From positions 2,418,001-2,482,000 of the forward strand of contig JALGAS010000004.1 of NCBI GenBank assembly GCA_023078685.1: a DNA stretch of 64,000 nucleotides. The letters run 5' to 3'. Source of the DNA: Neopestalotiopsis rosae. Its lineage: Eukaryota > Ascomycota > Sordariomycetes > Amphisphaeriales > Sporocadaceae. Shown here piece after piece: positions 54,130-64,000 of this stretch. Made by a program: the position numbers and the translations under genes. The stretch's first letter is position 1. Each line of letters begins with the position of its first letter. Below the pieces are notes generated by a model. That model was not told where the DNA came from. It was given only the letters and a program-made list of their open reading frames with translations, and did no database searches.

Positions 54130-55310
54130 TCCACACAACGACGAAAAAGAACACCACCACGGACGATCCAACAGCTGCAAGAATGTGTCCAAGGGGTTCT
54201 AGAGCGCCGGACTGGCTTTGCGATTGTTGGTGGTGGTTATAGGACCCAGTGCACCTGGCCCAGCGTCATCGCGGTCGATGTGAGCGTTTTCGACTAAGTG
54301 CACATCCTTGATGGACCGTAAACAGGCGTAAATGGCCTGTTGTCTTCGAACGCGTTGGTTATTGCTGAAGCCGGCTATAACACGGGAGATGATATACGCA
54401 AATCTATAGCATTAGGGTTAAACGTGCCGTTAGGCGCTCATCTGTTACGTGACGTTGTATGACCCACCGCAGATCACCTGCTTGGGTATATTAGATAGCT
54501 CTTCAGCGCTTCTCTTTTGTAGCTCTACAGGATCAACTCAATCTACTTTCGTTGCGTTTACGATCACTTATTCCCCTTCGTTATCGGCTCAGGTGAGATC
54601 ATCCAAGTGTGGGAGCTGGGCTATGGTTGCAAGGTGGCATTGGACATTTGTGCCGGATGCACGGACTGACGTGCGATGCGATTCTTCGAGCTGTATTGGT
54701 TAGTGCCGACATTGGTCAACTTCTGTATGTCGGCCATGTCCCGAACGCCTCCTTGCCGGCTGGAGCAGTGCGCCCGGATAACGGAATCGATCTGTTGTGG
54801 TCGTTGAAGGGTGCAGGCACAAACTTCGGTATCGTGGTCAGCGACACTTTCAGAACCTACTCGGCTCCCAGTTCTCTGGTCTGAAGTTGGATACTCCCTA
54901 TCTCGGGCAATCCACAAACGGATCTTAGTCTGGTAGATTTCGACAAGCGCATTGCTTGCGGACAGTATTGGTCTCTTTGACACAGAAATGTACATTTCGA
55001 GCATGTATGAGGGACACGGTGGGGGCACAACCTCCGTGTTCAAGCGGTGTTCGATCTTGAAGAACATCAGGGCAGCAGCAATCGCGAATGTCTTGGACTC
55101 AGCTCTCCAGACTCGCCCTTCACCGTTATGCTACATCTACCTACTTGAGGGTGGTGGAGCGGTGGCTGATGTGCTGTCCAGCTCTTCACCTTTTGGCTGC
55201 CGGGACAGGGATTTTGCCTGCGTGATCACCGGTGTTTGGCTATGTGACCAAGACGGAACTGACATGTCTCGATCCGCTAATATCAATCCTAGTAACAAAG
55301 GACAATCTTA
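54130..55310 (+). pseudogene. Decayed FAD-linked oxidoreductase (BBE-like, PCMH fold), interrupted by an LTR-like insertion
   Basis: Remnants in order: FAIVGGGYRTQ (about 54206-54240, the flavin-binding loop), LNVPLGAH (up to 54442), insertion 54443-54598, VGAGLWLQGGIGHLCRMHGL (from 54609), LLWSLKGAGTNFGIVVSDTF (to about 54865), then in another frame LKNIRAAA, RPSPLCYIYLLEGGGAVADV and FACVITGVW (to about 55300). These are the conserved blocks of berberine-bridge-like FAD oxidoreductases from fungal clusters. In-frame stops occur around 54293 and 54321, and the frame changes near 54885-54950. The gene is therefore dead independent of the insertion. Coordinates of the 5' limit are approximate. 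Confidence 0.85.
54443..54598 (+). mobile_element. 156-bp LTR-like insertion (copy B) with 5-bp target-site duplication
   Basis: Starts tgttacgtgacgtt and is flanked by tcatc on both sides (54438-54442 and 54599-54603). The protein blocks of the oxidoreductase join across it at the duplicated site, which defines its limits. Homologous to 8575-8734. A 5-bp duplication fits a solo LTR; the 3' end (...gaga) lacks the canonical CA, so another short element type is possible. Confidence 0.8.
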
Positions 55311-56162
55311 GGGTCAATATGCAGCAAGTTGTAAGGGATGGGGGGCGGTGTATGGTATACTGTTGTTGCAGGCTACCTCTGTGTGAGTGAGGTTAGGGGC
55401 TCGCCCGTGGCTAGGTACATAACCTAACATAGGTAACTACGGTGGGGGTGCACATGTGCATGAGATGTTGGTCCTACTATGTAAAGCCTTGGCCTAATTG
55501 AATCCATCCAATCCAAATCAATGAGCGCTCCTGCCAACATCTCCCTCGCATCCCTTGCCCCACCATTTTCTTACAAGAGGACAAGGAAGAACACAGACAA
55601 ACTGAGGGGGGAGAAGAAAACTCAAGGCAAAAGAAAAACAGGAAGGGAGGGGGGAACTTTTCCGGCAGCAAAACATCCACAAAGCCTGCCTGATTTGAAC
55701 AGGTCTGCTTATGCGCCAATTTGTACGCTTATCTTAGCCATGTAATACTTATGTAGTTTGAGTATACCGTGAAAGGGCTCACATGCTCACTGCCATGAAT
55801 AATACAACTATGGCAGCTCTGTAACTTTTCTGCTTTTGTGGTGCTGGTGATATAGTATGTATGTATCTTCGGCTCACCGAATCACCATTTCTCAAGCAAC
55901 CTGGGATAAGCCTGGGCGCAGCTGCATCTAAGCATTCCAGCCTGCCTATCACTCACACAAAGAGGACTCACACAAAGAGGATGAGGCGACTCAAGGTTGA
56001 CATACAAATATACTACTCCAACTATATATGGGGACCTTGAGTCTAGTAATTATAACTAGAGGGGACGTAAACTGAGTTTATATGCCAAATTATAGAAAAG
56101 GAAAAAAAGGGGGGAAAAAAAAAGAGAAATCTACACTTTCAAGCCGTAAGATAACGAACCCT
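55311..56162. other. Intergenic, 0.85 kb
   Basis: Low-complexity purine-rich stretches (55600-55670; 56090-56130) and a 15-bp tandem duplication (actcacacaaagagg twice, about 55950-55982). No gene. Confidence 0.45.
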
Positions 56163-57157
56163 TCATTCATAGTTAGAGTGGTCAGATGGCACGCCTACCA
56201 CGTCTGCCTGCCACTGTGCCGTTGCCCCCTTGATCATTTGGCCGCCATATTTTCTCATCATATGATAGGGCTCCTGGTTATCGGGGTCGGAGACAGCCTC
56301 GTCGCTAAACGGGTAAGGAACAGGAACCAGAAGCCCCTTTTAAATAGCAGGGCGTTGCGCGATCTTATCATGCCAAGCCTTTACATGAGGGTAATGATCA
56401 ATATCAATACCGCACCACTTGTTGGAGTGGGCAAAAATGAACACGGCAAGATCCGCAATGGTCAACTGTTTTCCGGCGACAAATGGGGAGACAGACTATA
56501 AAAATTCAGATACTGAGAACGAGAGAAACAGATGTTGAATTGCTAATTAAAATAGAGATTATTACTTACCAGACGTTTATCCAGCACGTCGTTGAGCCGA
56601 CGACATTCAGCCGTGTACCGCCAGCTGGCGAACTTTACTGGTTCAGTGACATAGCGATTGAAATAGGCCGCCTGTCCCATCATTGGGCCGTAGCCGGCAA
56701 CCTGCCACGAAAGCTGTTCCGAATTTTGAATATGTGTACATGTTTGTGAGTGATTGCAGATTAACTTACCCAGGATAGCTGAGTCCAATAATCAGGCGTG
56801 CCGATGGGGTATGACAACTTATGCTCTTTGTCGAACTCGCTTGCGATATACAGCAGACAGGCCGCGCTTTCAAAGACCGTCACAGTTGCACCGTCGTCCT
56901 TGACGTGAACCACAGCGGGCATGCGGCCGTTTGGGTTGATGGAAGCGTACCACTCGGCCTTGGGCTCGCCAGCACCCATGTCCAAGTTGATGTATTTATA
57001 CGGAATGCTGTTCAAACATTAGTTAGGCCTCGAATGATTATTAGATATGCTACCCAAGCTCTTCAGCTGCGATGGTCAGCTTGAAAGGGTTGACAGATGC
57101 ACATCCGTAAATGTTCAGACCCGGTTGTGGAGCCTTTTCCGGAGGGATCTCAGCCAT
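56163..57157 (-). pseudogene. Glutathione S-transferase with in-frame TAA near the C-terminus
   Basis: Exons 57157-57054, 57007-56770, 56713-56570 and 56495-56163. N-terminal thioredoxin-like domain: IYGCASVNPFKLTIAAEELG, NPNGRMPAVVH (cis-Pro loop) and VFESAACLLYIAS, the GSH-contact segment. C-terminal helical domain: WQVAGYGPMMGQAAYFNRY, FVAGKQLTIADLAVFIFAH and YPHVKAWHDKIAQRPAI. After RPAI a TAA codon (56342-56340) interrupts a frame that continues for 58 coherent codons (KGLLVPVPYPF...) to TGA at 56163. The usual residue at that point in Ure2p-like fungal GSTs (RPAV-Q-x-G-x-x-VP) is Gln, so a single CAA-to-TAA change is the simplest explanation. The truncated 213-residue protein retains both domains and might still fold, so the gene may be only partly disabled. 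Confidence 0.8.
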
Positions 57158-57785
57158 GTTGAAGGACTGCAGGGGAGAAATGACGGGGATCAGACTAAGG
57201 GTAACAAGATAGATCGATGCTGATGAGTCAGCTCTTATCTACAATTTGTGCAGCGGTGGATATCAAATAATGCGAAGTCTCGGAGGGGTGGAAGAGTGGT
57301 AGATATCAGGTTTCACGACGCAAAGGATCTGTTGGCTTTATACATCGATGGCCTGCCAGAACCATTGAGCCCTGCATACTTGTGTCACCAAATTTGGCCA
57401 AGACGGTGATGGGTTATATGTGCACAAAATCTTACCAACAACACACTTGCATGATACGTACATCTCGTGACATTTTGAGGGGGTTCTTGGAGCAGCATTT
57501 GGCATAGTTCGATCTAGAAAAGCAGCCTTTTTGAACACGCATGAACGTTGCATAAAGGGAAGAATTGTCAGAAATATGATATGTATGACAGTTCTTGTAT
57601 AGATTGAGTTGCTCTTGTCCAACAGCGGTCGGAATGATCAAATATATGCATGTGGTGGAGAAGCGCTCCACTTATTCCTCCATTTTGACAGCTGACTCGT
57701 GGTAGGAGAGGAACATCGTGCAATCTCTGGCAGATTGCTTCGAGAATTATCATCATACTTGGGAGGAATAACTCTTTCACGTACA
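57158..57785. other. Intergenic, 0.6 kb
   Basis: Promoter of the GST gene and 3' region of the HET gene, both minus strand. Nothing specific recognised. Confidence 0.45.
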
Positions 57786-59744
57786 CTAGACTATGCGCAA
57801 CTCTTGAATACTCCAGCCCTCCTCTCGTAGTGCCGCCGTCTCGTCGCCAAGCTCTGGCAATTCACAATAGCCAATGCGTCGGAAGGTGTCTTTGTCGCCA
57901 TCGACCACCAGCACCAGCCCTCGGAGTAACTGCGAGTCACGTAATACCTGCAGCAAATTTAAATTGAGCGTGCTGATACCGTGGAACTCCGAGGTGTCTA
58001 GCTTGATGGAAATTCCCTTGTGACTGGCAGGTACGGATAAATCATTGGTCTGCGGATTGAGGTCCAATTTCATTGTGGTCGTGGCTCCTGATATCGTCAA
58101 CGAGCCCGCACGATACTTGTTGTATTTTTCATCATCAGACGTAGGTGTGACCTCGACACCGACCAGCACGGCTGTGGCATTTTCGGCTTTCCACCACGCG
58201 TTGTTGAAGACGACCTGGCCATCGATTGAAGCCCACGACCACGACGGTGCTCGGTAGGTCTGCGGACGCGACAGTGGGTCTTGAGAATCTGCGCGCGACC
58301 ACACAAGCTGAGATAGTAGCTCAAAGCTGAACAAGCCAGCAACATACTCGCCGAGTTCTGGTCGATGAAACTTTCTCGCTATCCCGGATATGGCGTTGAG
58401 CCGGTCATCCGGGAACCCTAGACCGCGGGCCGTGTACGCTTCTACGATATTGGCCCATTGAGCAATAATTTGGCTCTTTCCTTCCTGTGCTTCTCCCGTG
58501 AGCTTGAGCGCGAGCGACATCAGTCCCGTACGGTAGAGGAGTGTATTTCGCTTAAAGGTCTTATGGCTTCGCATGTTGGCCATACCGCCGTACTTTGCTG
58601 TGTACAGCACGGAGGCGACTCCGCCCTCGGTAATCGGCATACCCTGCTGCTGCTCGTTCCAGGGCAGCGGAGTGCCTCCATCGCGCTGCCGACCGGACAG
58701 GCAGCGGTACTCCATGCAGAGCGAGCCGAAGGAGAGGAGGCGGGGCGCAAGGAGGTGCTCCTGCATGGTCCAGCCGCGCGTGTGGATTGGCTCGTTGGCG
58801 TGTGGATCAACCATGAGTAGCACGCTGCCAATTTTGCTGCGCGAGAACCTGGCACGGAGTTGTATGGGTTGTTGCTCCAGTATGCGCTGCTGTAGGAATC
58901 CATCTCGACACGTTATGGCAGTGCTAGCAGATATAGTGACATACGCACAATTGTATACTTCAGTCATGCGAGTGATCTCAATTGCTTTGTCGTCAGGACT
59001 GTCCTGGATGATGCAAAGGGCATCGATCCACAGATACTTGAGCTTCAGCCCCCTTGTGACGGTAATAGCATCCTTGATGGTTTGTGGGAGCATTTCTATT
59101 GGCAGGGCGTCTAGATGCTGCTGTAAAGTAGCCTTGGTCGTCTCCACTGGTTGTGGCCCACCCCAACAATAGCTCAGCGCAACATACTTCGCACTGGAAC
59201 CTAGACCGGCGGTACGGCTCTCCACGAGTCGCGGAATATCTTTGGAGATGTCAATCACACGCGTGGGAACACTGCCAGTGCTGCGAGAGAAAGAACAACC
59301 CAGGTGTCCCTTGCCGCATTTGCTCAGCCAACCCCGAGCAACCTTGAAGGCCCTCTCTGAGCCAATATCGATACCGGGAGGCCTGGATGGAACTGCGGTA
59401 GACGCCAGGTCATCCGCTGCAGCATAGACCCGAAACTCCTGAAAATCAGTATCACCGTCATCGTCGTTAAAGCCCTGGCGCATGACATAGGCCCGTAAAT
59501 CTTCGCGACGCCCTCGATATCGGCTCACACCGAGCTCGACACCGGTCTCGGGACCTACCTTACTTTTCGCCGTATATTGCCGAAGAAGCTCGCAGTTCTC
59601 ACCACCGGGTTGTCTCAGGAACTCATCAAGCCGTCCCAACACATGTCGCTGGTTGTTCTGGTCCAGGTCAATCACCATCTGGTCGCAGATGATGCAGGAA
59701 TGGGCGATATTCGCCGCCGCACACTCGGAAGCCGGCGCAGTCAT
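57786..59744 (-). CDS. HET-domain protein, 652 aa
   Basis: Single exon. The HET domain covers about residues 180-345: YVALSYCWGGPQPVETTK (motif 1), LKYLWIDALCIIQDSPDD (motif 2) and HTRGWTMQEHLLAPRLLSF (motif 3). The N-terminal 180 residues include a Cys pair (HSCIICDQMV) and the WLSKCGKGHLGC segment (C-x-x-x-H-x-x-C), common just before this class of HET domain. The C-terminal 300 residues, including YRAPSWSWASIDG, are the standard tail of long HET proteins. This is the common HET-6/tol-like class with no extra fused domain, unlike the HET gene at 14.5 kb. Role: probable trigger of incompatibility-type cell death. Confidence 0.93.
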   Translation of the reverse strand: MTAPASECAAANIAHSCIICDQMVIDLDQNNQRHVLGRLDEFLRQPGGENCELLRQYTAKSKVGPETGVELGVSRYRGRREDLRAYVMRQGFNDDDGDTDFQEFRVYAAADDLASTAVPSRPPGIDIGSERAFKVARGWLSKCGKGHLGCSFSRSTGSVPTRVIDISKDIPRLVESRTAGLGSSAKYVALSYCWGGPQPVETTKATLQQHLDALPIEMLPQTIKDAITVTRGLKLKYLWIDALCIIQDSPDDKAIEITRMTEVYNCAYVTISASTAITCRDGFLQQRILEQQPIQLRARFSRSKIGSVLLMVDPHANEPIHTRGWTMQEHLLAPRLLSFGSLCMEYRCLSGRQRDGGTPLPWNEQQQGMPITEGGVASVLYTAKYGGMANMRSHKTFKRNTLLYRTGLMSLALKLTGEAQEGKSQIIAQWANIVEAYTARGLGFPDDRLNAISGIARKFHRPELGEYVAGLFSFELLSQLVWSRADSQDPLSRPQTYRAPSWSWASIDGQVVFNNAWWKAENATAVLVGVEVTPTSDDEKYNKYRAGSLTISGATTTMKLDLNPQTNDLSVPASHKGISIKLDTSEFHGISTLNLNLLQVLRDSQLLRGLVLVVDGDKDTFRRIGYCELPELGDETAALREEGWSIQELRIV

Positions 59745-60357
59745 ATTTTCAATGAAGTACTCTCAAGACGTAGAAAGGCCGATGCATACTGCAGAGTGAA
59801 ATTCCTGAGAAGAAATAATGTAGCTGGCTCGTAGACTGTGACGGTACTCGGATCAGGAACATGCAGCTTGCCTATGAGGAAGCTTACGTTGGAGCGTAAG
59901 CGTCTCACGTGCGTCCCAATAATCATGCCTGAGCAGATCGATCTTATGCCGCCAATTGACGATGGGCATCACAAAGCAAGGAGCGGCCAGTACATATCAT
60001 AGTGAAGGACTTTAACATCCCAACAATAACCGACGGTCCGAAACTAAATTAGCGGCCGCAAAGAGGGGGACGCGTCTCTTATTTTAGCAACGGGGCAGGG
60101 ATACTGATCCCAAAGTAAGCCGTCTTGTCCTCTTATTGGTCCGTTCGGACTATATACCAAGATCCCCGAGATGAAGCAGGAGCTCGCCATTTCATATATG
60201 CTTTACCGTAACCAACGTCGACTGTTTTCATGCCTATGACGGTATATTATGAAATTTTCATGCTAGTGTCTCATGGAGATGTACTGGAATTTTGTCGAGT
60301 AGATTCTGTGCTGAAAAGTGCAGTAACTGCAGTATATAGCTAGGTACAATGTACTAT
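59745..60357. other. Intergenic, 0.6 kb
   Basis: Upstream of the HET gene, downstream of the SDR gene. Nothing recognised. Confidence 0.45.
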
Positions 60358-61482
60358 TTACGCCTTCTCCTGTCCCAACTTCTCAAGATACTGTGCTGCA
60401 ACCTCCACCACGGCGCTCTCAAAACTCTTGAGCTTTCTGCCGCCTAGCAGCTTTTCCGTGTCGCCAGAGTCATACTCGATGTTCAAAGTGTGCAGTTTTC
60501 CCTTTTTGAACACACCGTCCGCAACAGCCTTGGGAAACGCTTTTTCAACGTGATCAAAGACGATATCGTAATTGACTTTGGTCGAGATACCGTAATCTGC
60601 GGGGCCCTCGCTCGGCTTCTCGAGGAACAAGACACTCAAGTGGATATCCGCCAAATCGTCAATGTGCACAAAGCCCCCATGGATAGGGAATGGCAGTTCC
60701 GCACCCAACATGGGCATCATGAGGAAATTGTTGGAGCTGTTTTCCTGCTGCATCATGCGGGCATCGAGCGCGAGCTCGTTGCGCCCGAAAACGTAGCCAG
60801 GCACCAGGTGAGCAACAGTAAAGTGCGGATTGCGAGTCTTGACGAACTCGTCGGTACGATGGAGTTCGACCATCTTGCTGGTGATGTAGGCACTAAAGAC
60901 ATCGTCGTAGGTCTCAGGCACCGGGTCCGGCAGCGGCACGCGCGTCTTGGCTGAGACGGCCGTTGGTGGTGGTATCAGACCTAGGTTGCCCACAATGGAC
61001 GAGGTAATGACGACGCGCTGCACGCTGGGGGCCTTGAGCGCCGACGCAAGCACGTTGTCGGCAATCTTCAGCGTGGGTTGAAAGACCTGGGTCGTGGGGT
61101 CATAGGCTGCGTTGGCAACGGGAGATCCAGCATGAATGACATGCGTAATGTCCTTCAAGGCTGCGTCAAAAGCACCATCGACTGCAAAGTCGGGGATAAT
61201 GACTGGAGAAAGACGGTCTCCAGGGGCCAACTTCTGGACGGCATGGTTGGACGAAACCGTCTTGGCCTTCTCTTCTGATCGTACCGTGTAACGGACTTTG
61301 TGTCCAGCCTCGAGAGCGGCAACCAGAATACGAAAGCCGATCAAGCCAGTGGCTCCTGTGATCAAGATATGTGAGGTGGCAGCCGTTGCTGCAAGTCCTG
61401 TTTGACTGTGTAGTGTATCAATACTTCTTGACTTTTGTGAATATGGCGGGCACCTGCTCTGATTTTTTAGCAGATTTCGCAT
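60358..61482 (-). CDS. Extended SDR, dihydroflavonol-4-reductase/aldehyde-reductase-like, 374 aa
   Basis: Single exon. Rossmann motif ILITGATGLIGFRIL (about 39-53), VRYTVRSEEKA (NADPH-preferring Arg), HVIHAGSPVAN (about 115), RVVITSSIVGNLG (catalytic Ser region, about 160) and the active-site YITSK (about 197-201), then VPGYVFG. This is the DFR/cinnamoyl-CoA-reductase/Gre2-like group, which reduces ketones or aldehydes with NADPH. The first 36 residues (MRNLLKNQSRCPPYSQKSR...) precede the fold and are basic; they may be a mitochondrial presequence or an over-long start. Neighbouring P450 and GST suggest a second small metabolic group at this end. Confidence 0.92.
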   Translation of the reverse strand: MRNLLKNQSRCPPYSQKSRSIDTLHSQTGLAATAATSHILITGATGLIGFRILVAALEAGHKVRYTVRSEEKAKTVSSNHAVQKLAPGDRLSPVIIPDFAVDGAFDAALKDITHVIHAGSPVANAAYDPTTQVFQPTLKIADNVLASALKAPSVQRVVITSSIVGNLGLIPPPTAVSAKTRVPLPDPVPETYDDVFSAYITSKMVELHRTDEFVKTRNPHFTVAHLVPGYVFGRNELALDARMMQQENSSNNFLMMPMLGAELPFPIHGGFVHIDDLADIHLSVLFLEKPSEGPADYGISTKVNYDIVFDHVEKAFPKAVADGVFKKGKLHTLNIEYDSGDTEKLLGGRKLKSFESAVVEVAAQYLEKLGQEKA

Positions 61483-61756
61483 AAGCTGACGTTAGTGGGG
61501 CAGGCCACTATGTACCAACGGTTCCCTTGCAGCCAGCGTTGTGCCACCCACTGGCATTAGGTCCTAGTTTTGGTCGCGAAGGAAGTTTCTATTGGCCATA
61601 CACAGTATCCATTTTCAGGCCAATAGAGGATCAGCATACTATGTTAGTATAAGTACTATGCATGATGCTAGATCTACTGTATAGGAGCAACACTCAAGTT
61701 GGGGCATGATCGCTTCGAATATACTACCACTAGTGGCTTTCAATGCACCTCCACTT

Positions 61757-62263
61757 TTACACGGCCCTGCCACTCACTCGCCGCACGAGTGGCATCTTTG
61801 AAAGGCCCCCTCCCATCCGGACTTGCTGTATCTGCAAGGACTCCGGTAAATTCACCCAGATTTCTCCTTCATCTTCTATCAAAACCGGAAGATGCAATGC
61901 ATCACGGCGCAAACCCAGTGTCTCGTAGGCCCCGCCAAGAATGCTCAGTGTCAGCCGTATCCCCTCGAGCGTGTTGAGTCCGACATGCCCGCTGTGTCAA
62001 ATGTGCTGGATCAATTCAACGTTTTGGCGACCAAGGAGACCAAAGAATCGAAGCATTGCTTCATGCCGCCCATCGAAGATGCTGTGCGCCAAGAAGATGG
62101 GTAGAGTCTCGGATCGAATCTGGCGAGAGGTCCAGATCAGAGCTGGTTCAGAAACCTGTGGCTTGTGCCCCTGGCTGATTTCGATCACTGTCCCATCGCC
62201 CAAGACAAGTCGCCATATCTCTATGCGCAACTCGGCTGGAATTGAGAGTAGCCCAGAGGACAT
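61757..62263 (-). pseudogene. 2EXR/F-box-like protein gene with in-frame TGA
   Basis: ATG at 62263 begins MSSGLLSIPAELRIEIWRLV, the fungal 2EXR/F-box-like start (P-x-E-x-R-x-x-I-W), followed by WTSRQIRSETLPIFL, its second motif. TGA at 61999-61997 ends the first part after VELIQHI. The same frame stays open for another 79 codons (HSGHVGLNTLEGIRLT... to TAA at 61757) with plausible protein composition. CGA-to-TGA would explain it. If the TGA is real the product is an 88-residue fragment. Function of the family is mostly unknown (possible ubiquitin-ligase adaptors). Confidence 0.55.
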
Positions 62264-62771
62264 AGAAAGGATGTTGCTATTGTTCGCTGAGCTTAGGATG
62301 ACCTCGTCGAAAAGAGGCGGGCGACAATAAAAGCGAATGTGTAAGTTGTAGCCCTTTCGCGACGCGTGTTTTTGGTGCTGAAGAGAGGGATAACTCTGTG
62401 TCAAATATACAATGATAATACGCAAGGCAGCACTGCTGAAGATCATCAACGGTGTTGAACTCAGACGAAGCTTACGTGAGAACACTAGCTTAAACAAGTC
62501 TGGTGCACCGCCCACCTGCCGGTGTGGGGCTTGCAGCATATGCTATTCCAAGCCAGCCGCCGTTGACTCAGTCGGTCAACTAGATCAGGGGTTACTCAAC
62601 CACAGGCTAGTTCCACACCACACAAATCCATTTTATGAAGATAATCGGCCATCAAAGTGATTAATAATAAATAAGTTATTGTTTATATCTGATAGAATTA
62701 GAGGAGCAAGGAGTGCGCGCACGATAGCGCAAGGCTATCCGAAAAGCAATAGTCTCGTGTCGACCAAGAGA
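62264..62771. other. Intergenic, 0.5 kb
   Basis: Between the 2EXR-like gene and the 3' end of the P450 gene. Nothing recognised. Confidence 0.45.
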
Positions 62772-64000
62772 CTAAGCACAGGTTCTGAGAGAGAAGTTGA
62801 GATTCAGCTTGCCTGGCGATGCAGTAAACTGGTCTCTGAGATCATCAAACAGCTTCTCGCTGCTTTCACCGCTAGGAAATGAGACCTCAAATTTCCTGAC
62901 CAACAACGCAATCACAAATCGCATTTCAGACATGGCAAGCGATTTGCCAACGCAATTGAAACGTCCCTGGGAGAACGGAGCAAATCCTCGTGCATCCTTC
63001 ACCATCTCAGGCTTCGTTGTCCATCGTTCGGGAATCCACTTCGTAGGCTCCATGTATGAGGACTCAAGACGTGCAAGGGAGTAGCGTGGTGCGACTATGG
63101 TCACGTTGCCCGGAACATACAGTCCTCCGATATCCATACCCTGTGGGGGCGACTGTCTATAACCGCCTGTGGGGACGGGTGGGTGCAGCCGCAAAGTTTC
63201 GTCGATGACGGCTGTCAAGTGGGAGCATTGTTGCAGGGCAGTTCGGTCGTAGATATCTAAATTTCGAATTTCTTCCAACAATTTTGCCTGTTGGACAGGA
63301 TTACGAGCAAGCTCATAGAAGGCAAACACAAGCGTTGGGGCGATAGTATCACTAGATAATGCGTCAGCCAAAAAGAAAAAGCAATTACTCCAACATTCGA
63401 AGCAGTAATGGTGGAATCATATATTCAGGAAGGATGGGCAAGTAGGTTTCGTTGTACTTACCTTCCCGCGATTATGATCGTGACTGCATCACCATTCAAC
63501 CATTCGCGATCTTCTTCTAGGGATCCTCTTTTCAAAGATGCATCTATAAGCCAATGTGATACATCAGGTTTATCAACTTTCGTCTATTATAAATCAGCAC
63601 TTCTGGTCCCATAAAAATCATCGGATTGTGAATTACCTTGATTCTCTCGCCCATCCGCTCTTTGCACCAATCCATCATGCTGAGCCAGTCCCGAACGATA
63701 TACATCCATGGGACGATATAAAATGCGATTTGAGCTAGCCATGGAACGGGGCTGAAGGGACCGAGTAGGCTCATCGCCCTCCTCAATAGGCGTACCGCAA
63801 AGTGCCACTCTTCGTCTTGGAGCATGCCAAATGATCGAGCAAAGGCAAATTCACCCATTACATCAAATGTGAACCAGTAAAACCAGTCACAGACATTAAC
63901 AGAGACCTGTTGGTCTGCAAGTCCTTCGATCCTAGCAGCCAAGGTTTCCGCGTACTCAACAACGCGTTCCTCGTAAAAGGCCAGCGCCTTTGGGCTGAAT
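62772..64000 (-). CDS. Cytochrome P450, C-terminal about 355 residues; 5' end outside window
   Basis: Exons >64000-63637, 63583-63462 and 63351-62772. The frame is open to the window edge (FSPKALAFYEERVVEYAE), so the membrane anchor lies outside. Helix I: IIIAGSDTIAPTLVF (AGxDT oxygen-activation motif, created across the exon junction). Helix K: ETLRLHPPVP (ExxR). PERF-like region WIPERWTTKPEM. Heme loop: FAPFSQGRFNCVGKSLA with the Cys ligand. All key residues are intact. Class: fungal monooxygenase of the CYP52-unrelated, secondary-metabolism type (for example CYP65/CYP67-like), exact family not assignable. May work with the adjacent SDR. Confidence 0.95.

Noticed and set aside
1..64000. tRNA or rRNA genes
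   Set aside because: No cloverleaf with A- and B-box motifs or rRNA-like segment was spotted by eye; a tRNAscan run would be decisive.

Overview
The window is nuclear DNA of a filamentous ascomycete (Pezizomycotina; a Dothideomycete of the Pleosporales type is my guess, not proven). The grounds are short GT-AG introns of about 45-120 bp, HET-domain genes, a fungal highly reducing polyketide synthase, UstYa/DUF3328 genes, an ABCC transporter, small secreted proteins and an intact Fot1/pogo transposon. Exon structures below were built by hand from splice motifs and frame continuity. No transcript or database evidence was available.

Layout. 0-13 kb is a metabolic block: the 3' end of a highly reducing PKS (ER-KR-ACP, no release domain), an ankyrin protein, an intron-split ricin-B-type lectin, a TesB-type acyl-CoA thioesterase, an MDR-family reductase and a phosphatidylserine-decarboxylase-family enzyme. 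14-28 kb looks like a self/non-self or stress-response island: a HET protein fused to five beta-propeller-like repeats, a small Myb/AT-hook protein, two divergently arranged AIG1/IMAP-like GTPases, a helical protein, a single-pass membrane protein and an Hsp70-like ATPase. 29-37 kb carries a secreted GH43 arabinanase and a 14-exon ABCC transporter. 38.0-39.9 kb is an intact Fot1/pogo element with 46-bp terminal inverted repeats.

40-52 kb is the most interesting part. Four UstYa/DUF3328 oxidase genes lie next to a small secreted protein made of five exact-length 19-residue repeats, followed by a large S41-family peptidase. This is the gene combination of the dikaritin RiPP pathways (ustiloxin, phomopsin, asperipin). 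The repeated peptide, with an invariant LRSYWPR segment and no KR dibasic site, matches no dikaritin core that I know. The proposed flow is: precursor enters the secretory pathway, proteases release the repeats, and UstYa oxidases crosslink or oxidise the Tyr/Trp-containing core. The ABCC transporter on the far side of the transposon could export the product, but that is inference.

52-64 kb holds a cysteine-rich small secreted protein, an A28 tract, a decayed FAD-linked oxidoreductase split by a 156-bp LTR-like insertion with a 5-bp target duplication (a second copy lies at 8.6 kb), a glutathione S-transferase with an in-frame TAA, a second HET gene, a dihydroflavonol-reductase-like SDR, a 2EXR/F-box-like gene with an in-frame TGA, and the 3' part of a cytochrome P450 running off the window end.
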